A stretch of 64,000 nucleotides of DNA, taken from Oceanospirillum beijerinckii DSM 7166. GTDB lineage: Bacteria; Pseudomonadota; Gammaproteobacteria; Pseudomonadales; Halomonadaceae. The stretch is from assembly GCF_000422425.1 (NCBI RefSeq), contig NZ_AULT01000029.1, positions 1 through 64,000 on the forward strand, read 5' to 3'. The notes under the pieces are model-generated. The model searched no databases, was not told the origin of the DNA, and saw only the letters and a list, made by a program, of their open reading frames with translations. This document shows positions 9,668 through 17,989 of the stretch, piece after piece. How positions within the stretch are numbered: position 1 is the stretch's first letter; each line of letters opens with the position of its first letter. The position numbers and the translations under genes are program-made.

Positions 9668-9739
9668 ACGCAAGACTCCGGGCATTTCCTTGTTTAGTAG
9701 TCTAAAAATGTTCAGGCAACACTGATGCCAAATGACCAC

Positions 9740-9910
9740 TACTCATTCAAGGAACAATAAGTTACAAATAAAAACACAAAAATAAAAGAAAAAACTCAAA
9801 TTTTCTTCATTTTTTTGTGCAATTATCAATACATAGTGACGCTTTAAAAAATTAACCAACAAATCAATTAGTTATAAAAGAAAGTCTTAATTAAGCAGCC
9901 ACACTAAAAA
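9740..9910. promoter_or_regulatory. AT-rich leader upstream of the type I secretion operon
   Basis: A strongly A/T-rich stretch with several A- and T-tracts precedes the secretion operon on the minus strand. It is the only space in which the operon promoter can lie. No -35/-10 pair was clear enough to name. Such composition is typical of silenced or curved promoter DNA (inference). Confidence 0.35.
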
Positions 9911-9935
9911 CAGCTAAAGCAATTACTCCAGGACA

Positions 9936-10388
9936 CTATTCGTCATCATCGAACAAAAAGTGCGCCCGAGCCGAAGCGATGGGCGTTTCGCGATTTTTCT
10001 GCCAGGCCAATACCTGAACATTAGCCACCCGTCGCCCCTGGCGATTTAAAATACAGGTTGCATAGGTATCCTTCATGGCCCCTGACCTTAAATAATCAAC
10101 TGTAAGATCAATTATTTTAGGCACTTGGACCACATCCAAACGCATCATCATATTTAAAGTGGCCGCTGTTTCCATAAACCCTGCAATAACTCCGCCATGC
10201 AATGCAGGTAAAACCGGATTGCCCGTATTACTGGGCAAAGGGTCCATTTTAAAGATAATCTCATCCCCCATGGACAACACCGATATACCGATGAATTTGG
10301 CATAGGGGATTTTCTCTATCAGCTCTTGCCAATTACCCTCACGCTGGATTTTACTAACCAGCTCAACCATGGTTTTAGCCTCGTTCAT
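9936..10388 (-). CDS. PaaI-family hotdog thioesterase (second of a tandem pair)
   Basis: A 150-residue single hotdog-fold protein, predicted to hydrolyse an acyl-CoA thioester in the cytoplasm. The segment LPALHGGVIAGFMETAATL matches the PaaI/YbgC-type helix, where the 'HGG' turn and an acidic residue in the following helix form the active site. The beta strand LTVDYLRSGAMKDTYATC is also typical. Its ATG overlaps the stop of the neighbouring thioesterase gene by four bases (ATGA), so both are made from one transcript. The substrate cannot be told from the sequence. Confidence 0.85.
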   Translation of the reverse strand: MNEAKTMVELVSKIQREGNWQELIEKIPYAKFIGISVLSMGDEIIFKMDPLPSNTGNPVLPALHGGVIAGFMETAATLNMMMRLDVVQVPKIIDLTVDYLRSGAMKDTYATCILNRQGRRVANVQVLAWQKNRETPIASARAHFLFDDDE

Positions 10389-10861
10389 TCATTTACTCCA
10401 AATACGGCCACATCCATCTCAAGCGGTGTTTTATCTTCTCCCAAACGCATAAAGTTAGCCGCTGCCCGGGCAACTGGCAGCCCTTCCTCCTGATAAACCT
10501 CGCCTTCGGTAAAAACAATCTGAGGGGTCACTTTGATCACCTTGGCCACACAATAAAGCGGAAGACCGGCAACCGCTGGCCGCAAGTGATCTATGCGCAG
10601 ATCCAACGTAGGACACATTTCAAAACGTGGCAGCGCGCAGATCACCACAGACCCACAAGCCGTATCCAGCAAAGTAGTGATAACACCGCTGTGTATCAGC
10701 TGTTTTTTTGCATTCCCAATCAGGTGTTCAGCAAAAGGCACAGTAAACAGCACTCTTTTATTATTGGCTTCCAAAGCAGCCATTTTAAGAGCCTGACATT
10801 GAGGGATAACACCGATAAAACGCTCTACACCGGCAAGGTATCTCTGTTCAGAAAAACGCAT
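10385..10861 (-). CDS. PaaI-family hotdog thioesterase (first of a tandem pair)
   Basis: A 158-residue hotdog thioesterase related to its downstream neighbour. QLIHSGVITTLLDTACGSVV is the catalytic-helix region and LDLRIDHLRPAVAGLPLYCV the central strand. The two proteins are divergent paralogues whose reading frames overlap, which suggests a heterodimeric or two-substrate enzyme (inference). The terminator at 10885-10909 lies just upstream and separates the pair from the coiled-coil gene. Confidence 0.85.
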   Translation of the reverse strand: MRFSEQRYLAGVERFIGVIPQCQALKMAALEANNKRVLFTVPFAEHLIGNAKKQLIHSGVITTLLDTACGSVVICALPRFEMCPTLDLRIDHLRPAVAGLPLYCVAKVIKVTPQIVFTEGEVYQEEGLPVARAAANFMRLGEDKTPLEMDVAVFGVNE

Positions 10862-10884
10862 AACTTTTTATACTCTCTAAAAGT

Positions 10885-10909
10885 AAAAGGACGGTTAACC
10901 CGTCCTTTT
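10885..10909. terminator. Bidirectional terminator hairpin
   Basis: AAAAGGACGG pairs perfectly with CCGTCCTTTT around a 5-base loop. It lies after the stop of the coiled-coil gene on the minus strand, with T-runs usable in both directions. Confidence 0.8.
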
Positions 10910-10943
10910 AGTCTTTCCTTAAAAGGGCAACCCCTTTTCTAAA

Positions 10944-11999
10944 CTACTGACTGGCTGCTTTTAACTGACCCAGCTCCAACCGCAGTTGATTCACATCGGT
11001 AGTCAACCTGGTCACACTACTGATAAATTGTCTGCGTGAAGCATCTACAGCATCCAAGCGTTCATTGTGCTCTTCCAGGAGGATTCTCATCTCAGTTTGG
11101 TCCATATTGCCTAGCTGGGCTAATTTTTTCTCCAAACCTACCAACTGATTATTCAGCGCATCAACCTGCTTAAGTTTTTCGCTCTGCTGCTTCAGCTGAG
11201 CACTATGCTGTTCCAACTGCTTAAGCTTACCCCCCAGATCTGCAATCACTTTCTTCTGAGCTTCATCAATATTGGACAGGCTCTTACCCTCAGATGCCAC
11301 CTGTTCTAGCTGCAACTGTTGTTTGGCTTGCATCTGTGTCAACTCTTTTTGATCGCTTACCAATTGAGCTTGCCCAGACTGCAGACTTTTTTGCAGGGCT
11401 TCCAGCGCCTTATCACTTTTCTCAAGTACAGCAAGCTGTTCCGACAACTGTTGCTTTTGCTTCGCAAATCCCTGCTGCTGTTCGATCAAACTTTTCTTCA
11501 GGGATGCTATATCGTCGATTGCTACTTTCAACTGCTGACTATTTTCAGCTATATCCGCTTTATTTCTTTTATTGCTTAGATCCCATAACTTCCTGATCTC
11601 ATGCTCAGACGCGTTAATCCTTTTCTCCAGACTGGAACCTGCCTCCTCGATTCTCTTTTCCAGGCTGCTACCTGATTGAGACAGATCCCGCCCCGTAGCG
11701 GCCAGCTGAGACTCCAAAGACTGAATTCGTTCATCCATCACCGATAGATTAGCTTGCTGTGCAGTCATTAACTTTGACTGTGTTTCCAGCTTACTCTGAT
11801 ACCCCTGCAATGCAGTGTTGAGCTGTTGATTCTGGGTAAAAAGGCCACCGGCAGCCACCACTAACAGACATACACAAAACCACAACGCAATATTAGCCAT
11901 GCTATGGGAGGATTTGCCTTTAGAGGCCTTGGGGCGTTTTTCCGAAGAGATATTGTCGCGCTCGGGTACAATTTTCAGATCGTCATCATCCAAGCTCAT
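10944..11999 (-). CDS. Membrane-anchored coiled-coil protein of unknown function
   Basis: A 351-residue protein. It has an acidic/basic cytoplasmic N-terminus (MSLDDDDLKIVPERD), one transmembrane segment (about 34-55; ANIALWFCVCLLVVAAGGLF) and a long periplasmic coiled coil very rich in Gln, Leu, Lys and Ser (about 60-350). ATG 11999 is chosen because AGGA stands 9 bases upstream; a longer frame to 12053 has no such site. The layout resembles the ATPase-like or HemX-like coiled-coil proteins often annotated as hypothetical in marine gammaproteobacteria. No enzymatic domain is visible. It is a single-gene unit with a terminator after it. Confidence 0.7.
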   Translation of the reverse strand: MSLDDDDLKIVPERDNISSEKRPKASKGKSSHSMANIALWFCVCLLVVAAGGLFTQNQQLNTALQGYQSKLETQSKLMTAQQANLSVMDERIQSLESQLAATGRDLSQSGSSLEKRIEEAGSSLEKRINASEHEIRKLWDLSNKRNKADIAENSQQLKVAIDDIASLKKSLIEQQQGFAKQKQQLSEQLAVLEKSDKALEALQKSLQSGQAQLVSDQKELTQMQAKQQLQLEQVASEGKSLSNIDEAQKKVIADLGGKLKQLEQHSAQLKQQSEKLKQVDALNNQLVGLEKKLAQLGNMDQTEMRILLEEHNERLDAVDASRRQFISSVTRLTTDVNQLRLELGQLKAASQ

Positions 12000-12078
12000 G
12001 GGTTTTATCCTGATATCAACCTGAACCAGAACATAGCTGCTCTTTTCTAACAAACAGCCAGGACACCGGGTTCAGGTA

Positions 12079-12131
12079 CTTTGAGTTTAAGGTGCTTTGG
12101 GTTTAAGGCACTTTGGGTTTAAGGAACTTTG
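12079..12131. repeat. 16-bp tandem repeat, about 3.3 copies
   Basis: Three units of CTTTGrGTTTAAGGnn follow each other (12079, 12095, 12111) plus a trailing CTTTG. Copies differ only at the fifth/sixth base and the last two bases. It lies upstream of the coiled-coil gene on the minus strand. Confidence 0.85.
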
Positions 12132-12254
12132 CCAGTTCTAACTCACAGATTTAAATCAGCTTAGCATCTGTAAGCTTATGTTTATTCAAGATATTAAAGA
12201 CTATTACAATGTCCTTAAGAAATAAATCGATAAATCGGGCTAGAAAACGACCTC

Positions 12255-12268
12255 TTGATCTAAATTAA
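12255..12268. promoter_or_regulatory. FNR/ANR-like half-palindrome upstream of sodB
   Basis: TTGATCTAAATTAA matches the FNR consensus TTGAT-N4-ATCAA at nine of ten positions. It lies about 190 bases before the sodB start. It is only a motif match; the distance is long for direct activation. Confidence 0.25.
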
Positions 12269-12344
12269 TATCCAACTGTTTCACTCAGAAATAGAAACCA
12301 CATAAACTAAGTGCTATCATTTACGCACTTAAAACACAGGTTCG

Positions 12345-12363
12345 GCTGATGATAAGCATTTTC
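12345..12363. promoter_or_regulatory. Possible Fur box upstream of sodB
   Basis: GCTGATGATAAGCATTTTC agrees with the 19-bp Fur consensus at 15 positions by hand alignment. It lies about 90 bases before the sodB start codon. Iron control of Fe-superoxide dismutase is common in gammaproteobacteria, which makes the site plausible. Confidence 0.4.
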
Positions 12364-12452
12364 TGCTGTCACAGGACCTGAAAATGATAAACGTGGCTTT
12401 ACCCATAAACCCCTAAGCCACAATCACTACGTGAGTTGATGGAGATACAACC

Positions 12453-13037
12453 ATGGCATTTGAATTACCTGCCCTGCCTTACGAAAAAACTGCACTGGAA
12501 CCACACGTTTCTGCAGAAACTCTGGACTTTCACCACGGCAAACACCACAACACATATGTGGTTAAACTGAATGGACTGGTGCCTGGTTCTGAGTTTGAAG
12601 GCAAAACTCTGGAAGAGATCATCATGGCAGCTCCTGCGGGGCCTGTATTCAACAATGCAGCTCAAGTATGGAATCACACTTTCTTCTGGAACAGCCTGTC
12701 TCCAAACGGCGGCGGCGAGCCAACGGGCGCTCTGGCTGATGCAATCAATGCAAAATGGGGCTCTTTCGCAGCATTCCAGGAAGAGTTCAACGATAAAGCA
12801 GTAAATAACTTCGGTTCCAGCTGGACCTGGCTGGTTAAAAACGCTGACGGCTCCCTGGAAATCGTTAACACCAGCAACGCTGGCACACCGATGACTAACG
12901 GCCAGACTGCTCTACTGACTGTTGACCTGTGGGAACACGCTTACTACATCGACTATCGCAATGTACGTCCAGACTACCTGAACGGTTTCTGGGCGCTGGC
13001 TAACTGGGAATTCGCAGCGGCTAACTTCGCAGCTTAA
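12453..13037 (+). CDS. sodB: Iron superoxide dismutase
   Basis: A 194-residue cytoplasmic enzyme that dismutates superoxide to oxygen and hydrogen peroxide. Metal ligands are visible in the standard places: a His in LDFHHGKHH, the His of AQVWNHTFFWNSL, and the Asp and His of DLWEHAYYIDY. Fe-type signatures include FNNAAQVWNHTFFW and NNFGSSWTWLV. Length equals that of E. coli SodB. A GGAGATA ribosome site precedes ATG 12453. The gene stands alone, with a terminator at 13053-13080 and candidate Fur and FNR sites upstream. Confidence 0.97.
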   Translation: MAFELPALPYEKTALEPHVSAETLDFHHGKHHNTYVVKLNGLVPGSEFEGKTLEEIIMAAPAGPVFNNAAQVWNHTFFWNSLSPNGGGEPTGALADAINAKWGSFAAFQEEFNDKAVNNFGSSWTWLVKNADGSLEIVNTSNAGTPMTNGQTALLTVDLWEHAYYIDYRNVRPDYLNGFWALANWEFAAANFAA

Positions 13038-13052
13038 TTCCAAGCCAAAACC

Positions 13053-13080
13053 AAAAAGCCGGTTTTTACCGGCTTTTTTT
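13053..13080 (+). terminator. Terminator of sodB
   Basis: AAAAAGCCGG pairs with CCGGCTTTTT around a short T-rich loop, followed by a T-run. It lies 16 bases after the sodB stop. Confidence 0.9.
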
Positions 13081-13219
13081 ATGTGTAACTTTCTCTTTCT
13101 ATCTATTTTTCAACTATATACCCTAGCCTGATTAGCATCTACACTACATAGCAAAACACAATAGAAAGCATATCCTGTATATCAAGCCAGTCTGATAGAT
13201 CGCTATAAGGAGAGTAACC

Positions 13220-13729
13220 ATGCCTGTCCCTCCCCGCGTTAGTTTTATTGTCAAACAGATTCTTTCAGTGTTCACACTGCTGATCCTAAGCCTAATAACC
13301 ACACTGCAAACCAGCTATGCCGCCAGCGATGTATTGACAATTACCGGCAAGGTGGAAAATGGCGCACAAAGTTTCTCTTTTAAAGAACTTGAACAACTAC
13401 CCAGACTGAAAATCGTAACGGAAACCATCTGGACAGATGAGCCCCACACTTATACTGCAATCTCTGTTAAACAGCTGCTTACAAGCGTTAGCGCCCAAGG
13501 CAGCACGCTTAAGCTGATCGCTCTTAACGATTATTCGGTGGAAGTTCCTATAAATACCTTGGTTGAACATGATGCCTTTATCGCTTACGAGCAGGATGGC
13601 AAACGCATGCGCATCAGAGATAAAGGTCCACTGTGGATTCTCTACCCTTTTAGCGATAAACCCGAAATTAACATTCCCGTTTACCAGTCTCACTCTGTCT
13701 GGCAGCTAAAAAGTATCGAAGTATTCTAA
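13220..13729 (+). CDS. Periplasmic sulfite-oxidase-fold (molybdopterin-binding-like) protein next to a hybrid kinase
   Basis: A 169-residue exported protein with a signal peptide (about 1-34, cleavage near SYAAS). The remainder resembles a stand-alone oxidoreductase molybdopterin-binding (SUOX) fold: FSFKELEQLPRLKIVT at the start, YTAISVKQLLTSV in the middle, LIALNDYSVEVPINTLVE, and a GPLWILYPFSD turn near the end. The Cys that binds molybdopterin in sulfite oxidases is absent, so an enzymatic role is unlikely. It ends 6 bases before the hybrid kinase start; such pairs are usually taken to be a ligand-binding accessory and its sensor (inference). A GGAG site precedes the ATG. Confidence 0.75.
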   Translation: MPVPPRVSFIVKQILSVFTLLILSLITTLQTSYAASDVLTITGKVENGAQSFSFKELEQLPRLKIVTETIWTDEPHTYTAISVKQLLTSVSAQGSTLKLIALNDYSVEVPINTLVEHDAFIAYEQDGKRMRIRDKGPLWILYPFSDKPEINIPVYQSHSVWQLKSIEVF

Positions 13730-13735
13730 CTTCCT

Positions 13736-15649
13736 ATGAAGAGTTTCTATCGCTTTCAGCCTGTTGTTCTGGCCGCCACACTGGCTGTGCTGGTTATCTC
13801 TGTAGCAGTCTCTTTACTTTATCTGGAACAGGAGACCGATGACTTTGGCTTGTTTACCAAAGATGAACGTTACTGGAACAGCACCAGGGTTGAGATGGAG
13901 TTGTTACGCTTTATTAAGCAACTGGATCGCTATAGCCAAGCGCCTGATGAAGATAAGCTTGAAGAGCTTATTTTGCGCATGGAGATCCTATGGAGCCGGG
14001 TTGATATTGTTAACAGTGGCAGCACACGTCAGCTGATAGAAGCAGTCGACAGCCAAGCACTGGAGCATGCGAAAGAGCTGGAAACCCTGTTACTGGCACT
14101 GGAAGCAGAGCTGGATAAACTCGATGCGAACAAAGCCCAACAATATAGAGCGAAGTTTGCAGGCTATGTCATTCTCTTTATGAACTCTTCGCGCAAGATA
14201 GCCTCAGCGATTTCTGATGTTGAAAGCACTTTTGCCATAAAAGTGCAGCAAAACTATCGTTTTATGGCTGCGTTATTGGTCACAGTATTAATCATCGGTA
14301 GTATTTTCACTTATATCAACTATCTGGAAATCCGCCGCAATAAACGGCTTGCCGAAAAAGCAGAAGCAGCCAACCAGGCTAAAAGTGCCTTCCTATCCAA
14401 TATGAGCCATGAAATACGCACACCCCTGAACGGCATACTCGGCTCTATACAACTTTTAAAACTGGAGCAACACTCCCCAGAAGTCGACCCTCTTTTAAAA
14501 GATATCGAAGTTTGTGGTAACAACCTGCTTGAGTTGATCAACTCCATTCTCGATTTATCCAAAGCCCAACAACAGAAAATCCATCTGGAACAGGAGCCCT
14601 TCAACCTGAAAGGCGCCATCCGCAATGTGGTCTCTATTGTTAACGGCCCATTAAAAGAGAAAAATCTAAAGCTTCATCTGTCTGTGGACCCAGAGGCGCC
14701 AGCAGCTATTTATGGTGATTCTTTCCGCATACAACAAGTGTTGATTAACCTGACCAGTAACGCCATTAAATTTACCTCAGAGGGTAAAGTTGATCTTAAG
14801 GTAGAAGTGGTCGAGACAACCGCTGATAATCAGGTCAAGCTCAGGTTTGAGGTAAAAGATCAAGGCATTGGCATCGCACCTGAGATGCAGCAGCAGATCT
14901 TTCAACCCTTTACTCAAGCTGACGTGTCCACTACCCGCAACTACGGTGGCAGCGGCTTAGGTTTGGCTTTGTGTCAGGAAATCATCAATATTATGGGAGG
15001 AGAGATCGGCGTCAAAAGCGAGCAAGGAAAAGGGGCAACTTTCTGGTTCACCTTGACGACTCACATTGCTGATCTTGGCTATCTTGCAGATAGCACATCA
15101 GAGCAGAAAAAACCGGCGACACCTCAGCATAAGCCTGAAACAGAAACCGGGGCAGAGCGAACATCAGACACGATACAAGTATCAAGCAACAACACAATCG
15201 CTCTGCAAACCGTTAAAACACTTCAAGCAAAGCCCAATATCGAAACAGTGAAGGGAAGTACAACCAATACAGAAGCGACTTATCCTGCTATCGTTTTGAT
15301 CGTAGAGGACAATCCAGTGAACGCCAAACTGGCAGAAGCCATGGTCAAACGCCTGGGTTACCAGACTGATCTGGCCCAGCATGGTGGCATTGCCCTTGAG
15401 AAATGCGCCCGGCATACTTATCAACTCATCCTAATGGATTGCCAAATGCCGGTTATGGATGGCATTACCTGCACCGAAAAACTGAGAGCAGAACCCGGGC
15501 CTAATCAAAACACCCCTATCCTGGCGCTGACAGCCAATGTTCAGGAACAGGATAAACAACTGTGTTTTGATGCGGGTATGCAATCCTTCCTGGCCAAACC
15601 CGTGGACTATAAAATCCTGAAACAGGAAATTGAGCGCTGGATCACATAA
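13736..15649 (+). CDS. Hybrid sensor histidine kinase with receiver domain
   Basis: A 637-residue inner-membrane signalling protein. Two transmembrane segments (about 9-29 and 181-201) flank a helical periplasmic region of about 150 residues. The HisKA box [17 protein letters not shown] carries phospho-acceptor His225. The ATPase domain shows the N box [11 protein letters not shown]1 DQGIGI and G2 GGSGLGLAL. After a low-complexity linker, the receiver has IVEDN, phospho-acceptor Asp568 in [13 protein letters not shown], and the conserved Lys in FLAKPVD. No output regulator is adjacent, so the partner is elsewhere. It is probably cotranscribed with the periplasmic protein 6 bases upstream. Confidence 0.93.
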   Translation: MKSFYRFQPVVLAATLAVLVISVAVSLLYLEQETDDFGLFTKDERYWNSTRVEMELLRFIKQLDRYSQAPDEDKLEELILRMEILWSRVDIVNSGSTRQLIEAVDSQALEHAKELETLLLALEAELDKLDANKAQQYRAKFAGYVILFMNSSRKIASAISDVESTFAIKVQQNYRFMAALLVTVLIIGSIFTYINYLEIRRNKRLAEKAEAANQAKSAFLSNMSHEIRTPLNGILGSIQLLKLEQHSPEVDPLLKDIEVCGNNLLELINSILDLSKAQQQKIHLEQEPFNLKGAIRNVVSIVNGPLKEKNLKLHLSVDPEAPAAIYGDSFRIQQVLINLTSNAIKFTSEGKVDLKVEVVETTADNQVKLRFEVKDQGIGIAPEMQQQIFQPFTQADVSTTRNYGGSGLGLALCQEIINIMGGEIGVKSEQGKGATFWFTLTTHIADLGYLADSTSEQKKPATPQHKPETETGAERTSDTIQVSSNNTIALQTVKTLQAKPNIETVKGSTTNTEATYPAIVLIVEDNPVNAKLAEAMVKRLGYQTDLAQHGGIALEKCARHTYQLILMDCQMPVMDGITCTEKLRAEPGPNQNTPILALTANVQEQDKQLCFDAGMQSFLAKPVDYKILKQEIERWIT

Positions 15650-15799
15650 ATTCATTCGCTCGATTGAAACCACAAAGCCGCCTGTAACGTAACTATCAAT
15701 AACCAAGTGTTTACAACTGCTGAAAACCTTCATCTGTTTCAGCAGCAAAAAACTTCGAATATTGATTGAACTGTTGAGAAACGGTTGCAGGAGAGAGTT

Positions 15800-16417
15800 A
15801 TGTTAAAACAAATTAAACAGGGTCTTGTTTTTGGTGTACTGGCAGCAGGCAGTCTGGCTTTTTTACCTACAGCCTCAGCCCAGGCAGAAACAGCCATAGC
15901 CACCTTCGCTGGCGGCTGCTTCTGGTGCATGGAACCTCCATTCGACAAACTGGATGGCGTAATATCCACCACCTCCGGCTATATTGGCGGTCATAAAGAC
16001 AACCCCAACTACAAAGAAGTTTCTGCCGGTATTACCGGCCATACAGAAGCAGTTCAGATTGTCTACGATCCAGCCAAGATCAACTATCAAACTCTGTTGG
16101 ATGTGTTTTGGGTCAATATCGATCCCTTTGCAGTCAACCGACAGTTCTGCGACACCGGCAGTCAGTACCGTTCCGGCATTTTTACCCATAGCGCAGAACA
16201 GCTCAAACTTGCCAAAGCCAGTAAACAACAGGTTGGGCAGACACTGGAACAAAAGATCGCTACTGAGATCACGCCAGCCACTAAATTCTATCCCGCAGAG
16301 GACTATCATCAGGATTACTACCTGAATAATCCCATTCGCTACACCTTCTATCGTCATAATTGCGGTCGGGATAAACGCCTGGAACAGGTATGGGGCGATA
16401 AATACAGCAAAAACTAA
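15800..16417 (+). CDS. msrA: Exported peptide-methionine (S)-S-oxide reductase MsrA
   Basis: A 205-residue enzyme that reduces methionine-S-sulfoxide in proteins. ATG 15800 has GGAGAG six bases upstream; an in-frame TTG at 15785 is less likely. A signal peptide ends near SAQAE (about residue 31), so this form acts in the periplasm. The catalytic GGCFWCMEP motif follows directly, and FCDTGSQYRSGIF and DYHQDYYLNNP are family hallmarks. The single-domain form lacks a fused MsrB. It stands between the hybrid kinase and the SQR gene in the same direction. Confidence 0.95.
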   Translation: MLKQIKQGLVFGVLAAGSLAFLPTASAQAETAIATFAGGCFWCMEPPFDKLDGVISTTSGYIGGHKDNPNYKEVSAGITGHTEAVQIVYDPAKINYQTLLDVFWVNIDPFAVNRQFCDTGSQYRSGIFTHSAEQLKLAKASKQQVGQTLEQKIATEITPATKFYPAEDYHQDYYLNNPIRYTFYRHNCGRDKRLEQVWGDKYSKN

Positions 16418-16456
16418 TTTCATCTTTACTTATATAAGAGATAACTTATAAGATAG

Positions 16457-16497
16457 ATCGCAGGCTAGGCAAAATAAAAACAAAGGAGGCCTGCGAT
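16457..16497 (+). promoter_or_regulatory. Stem-loop enclosing the sqr ribosome site and start codon
   Basis: ATCGCAGGC (16457-16465) is perfectly complementary to GCCTGCGAT (16489-16497). The right arm begins at the end of the Shine-Dalgarno AAAGGAGG and includes the first two bases of the start codon. Folding would mask initiation, so translation of sqr may be controlled (inference). Confidence 0.5.
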
Positions 16498-17770
16498 GGC
16501 TCATATAGTAATTCTGGGCGCCGGTACCGGCGGCATGGCAGCAGCTTATGAGATGCGTCATAAGCTGGATAAAGAACATCAAATCACAGTGATTAATGAG
16601 CGGGATTATTTTCAGTTTGTCCCATCCAACCCCTGGGTTGCCGTCGGCTGGCGCGAAGCAGAAGAGATCAGCTTCGCCATCGAACCTCACCTGAAAAAGC
16701 ACGATATCGATTTTATTGCACAACGAGTTGACCAGATTGACCCAGATCAGAAAACTTTGCTACTGGATAACCAGCAGGAAGTTTCATACGACCAACTGCT
16801 GATTATGACAGGCCCCAAGCTGGCCTTTGACGAAGTACCTGGAGCAGGTCCCGACGGCGGACACACTCAATCCGTTTGCTCCCTCCCCCACGCACTCACC
16901 TCCTACAACAACCTTGAAGCCCTGTGTGAAAACCCTGGCCCTGTGGTAGTCGGTGCTATGGCAGGCGCCAGCTGTTTTGGCCCTGCTTATGAGTATGCCT
17001 TTATTCTCAATAAGGAGCTACAAAACCGAAAAATCCGCGATCAGGTGCCTATGACGTTTGTTACCAGTGAACCTTATATTGGCCATTTGGGTTTGGGTGG
17101 TGTCGGTGACTCAAAATCGATGTTGGAATCCGACCTGCGCAATCACCATATCAAGTGGATTTGTAACGCGAAGGTCAGCCGGGTAGATGAAGAGACCATG
17201 TATGTGGATGAACACAACGAAGATGGTGAAGTGATCAAGCGACATGAACTACCGTTCAAACATGCCATGATGCTACCGGCTTTTAAAGGCGTAGATTCCG
17301 TAGCTCAGGTACCAGAGCTGTGTAATCCACGGGGCTTTGTTATTGTTGATAAACACCAGCGCAGTCCTATTTATCCTGAGATTTGGTCCGCTGGTGTGTG
17401 CATCGCTATCCCACCCACTGAGGCTACCCCAGTGCCTACTGGCGTTCCGAAAACAGGCTATATGATCGAGTCCATGGTCACCGCTATCGTAGAAAATGTG
17501 GCAGCAGTGTTAAAGGGTGAAGAACCTCACGCCTTAGCAACCTGGAATGCGATCTGCCTGGCAGATATGGGGGACACTGGCGCGGCTTTTGTAGCAATTC
17601 CACAGATCCCACCGCGCAATGTCAGCTGGTTTAAAAAAGGCAAGTGGGTACACTTGGCCAAGGTTGCTTTTGAGAAATATTTTATTCGCAAGATGAAGAC
17701 CGGTAACCCTGAGCCTTTCTATGAGCGCCAAATCCTGAAAATGATCGGCGTAGAACGCTTAAAAGAGTAA
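16496..17770 (+). CDS. sqr: Sulfide:quinone oxidoreductase
   Basis: A 424-residue FAD flavoprotein that oxidises sulfide and passes electrons to quinone at the inner membrane. An N-terminal dinucleotide fold (VILGAGTGGMAAAYEM) is followed by the three cysteines of the family: Cys128 (SVCSLPHA), Cys160 (GASCFGPAYEY) and Cys354 (AICLADMG). These lie close to Cys128/160/356 of the well-studied Acidithiobacillus enzyme. GYMIESMVTAIVENV and the amphipathic C-terminus (VAFEKYFIRKMKTG) also fit. It has a strong AAAGGAGG site inside a potential hairpin. The gene is monocistronic, with a terminator 33 bases after the stop. Confidence 0.88.
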   Translation: MAHIVILGAGTGGMAAAYEMRHKLDKEHQITVINERDYFQFVPSNPWVAVGWREAEEISFAIEPHLKKHDIDFIAQRVDQIDPDQKTLLLDNQQEVSYDQLLIMTGPKLAFDEVPGAGPDGGHTQSVCSLPHALTSYNNLEALCENPGPVVVGAMAGASCFGPAYEYAFILNKELQNRKIRDQVPMTFVTSEPYIGHLGLGGVGDSKSMLESDLRNHHIKWICNAKVSRVDEETMYVDEHNEDGEVIKRHELPFKHAMMLPAFKGVDSVAQVPELCNPRGFVIVDKHQRSPIYPEIWSAGVCIAIPPTEATPVPTGVPKTGYMIESMVTAIVENVAAVLKGEEPHALATWNAICLADMGDTGAAFVAIPQIPPRNVSWFKKGKWVHLAKVAFEKYFIRKMKTGNPEPFYERQILKMIGVERLKE

Positions 17771-17803
17771 AAGCATACTCAGCTGTAGCCCTTCAAACGA
17801 CTT

Positions 17804-17849
17804 GAGCGCAACAGATTCCCTGCCATTTGGAAGAGTTGCGCTCTTTTTT
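17804..17849 (+). terminator. Terminator of sqr
   Basis: GAGCGCAAC pairs with GTTGCGCTC around a 22-base loop and is followed by TTTTTT. Confidence 0.85.
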
Positions 17850-17907
17850 ATACCTCTCTATCCCTGCTTTTCTGCCAACGATATTCAACACAGATCTTTT
17901 CCAGTTG

Positions 17908-17988
17908 CTATTGGGGGCGCTTAATCCAGAACCACCAGATAATCAGCCCAATCAGAATCAAGCCCAGGGTATTAACTAAGAACCCCAT
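17908..17988 (-). CDS. 26-residue membrane microprotein following copA
   Basis: The open frame begins with ATG one base after the copA stop and encodes 26 residues. Residues 2-22 form one hydrophobic helix ending in IIWWFWIKRPQ. Its ribosome site AGGAGG is perfect and 9 bases from the ATG, inside the copA end, which strongly suggests real translation. Single-helix peptides ending in a Trp/Phe-rich patch occur as N-terminal anchors of cupredoxin-type proteins, but here a stop follows directly. Its role in copper export is inferred only from position. Confidence 0.6.
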   Translation of the reverse strand: MGFLVNTLGLILIGLIIWWFWIKRPQ

Positions 17989-17989
17989 C

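Noticed and set aside
13220-13729. Functional molybdoenzyme
   Set aside because: The conserved Cys ligand of molybdopterin is absent, and the protein is much shorter than the catalytic subunits.
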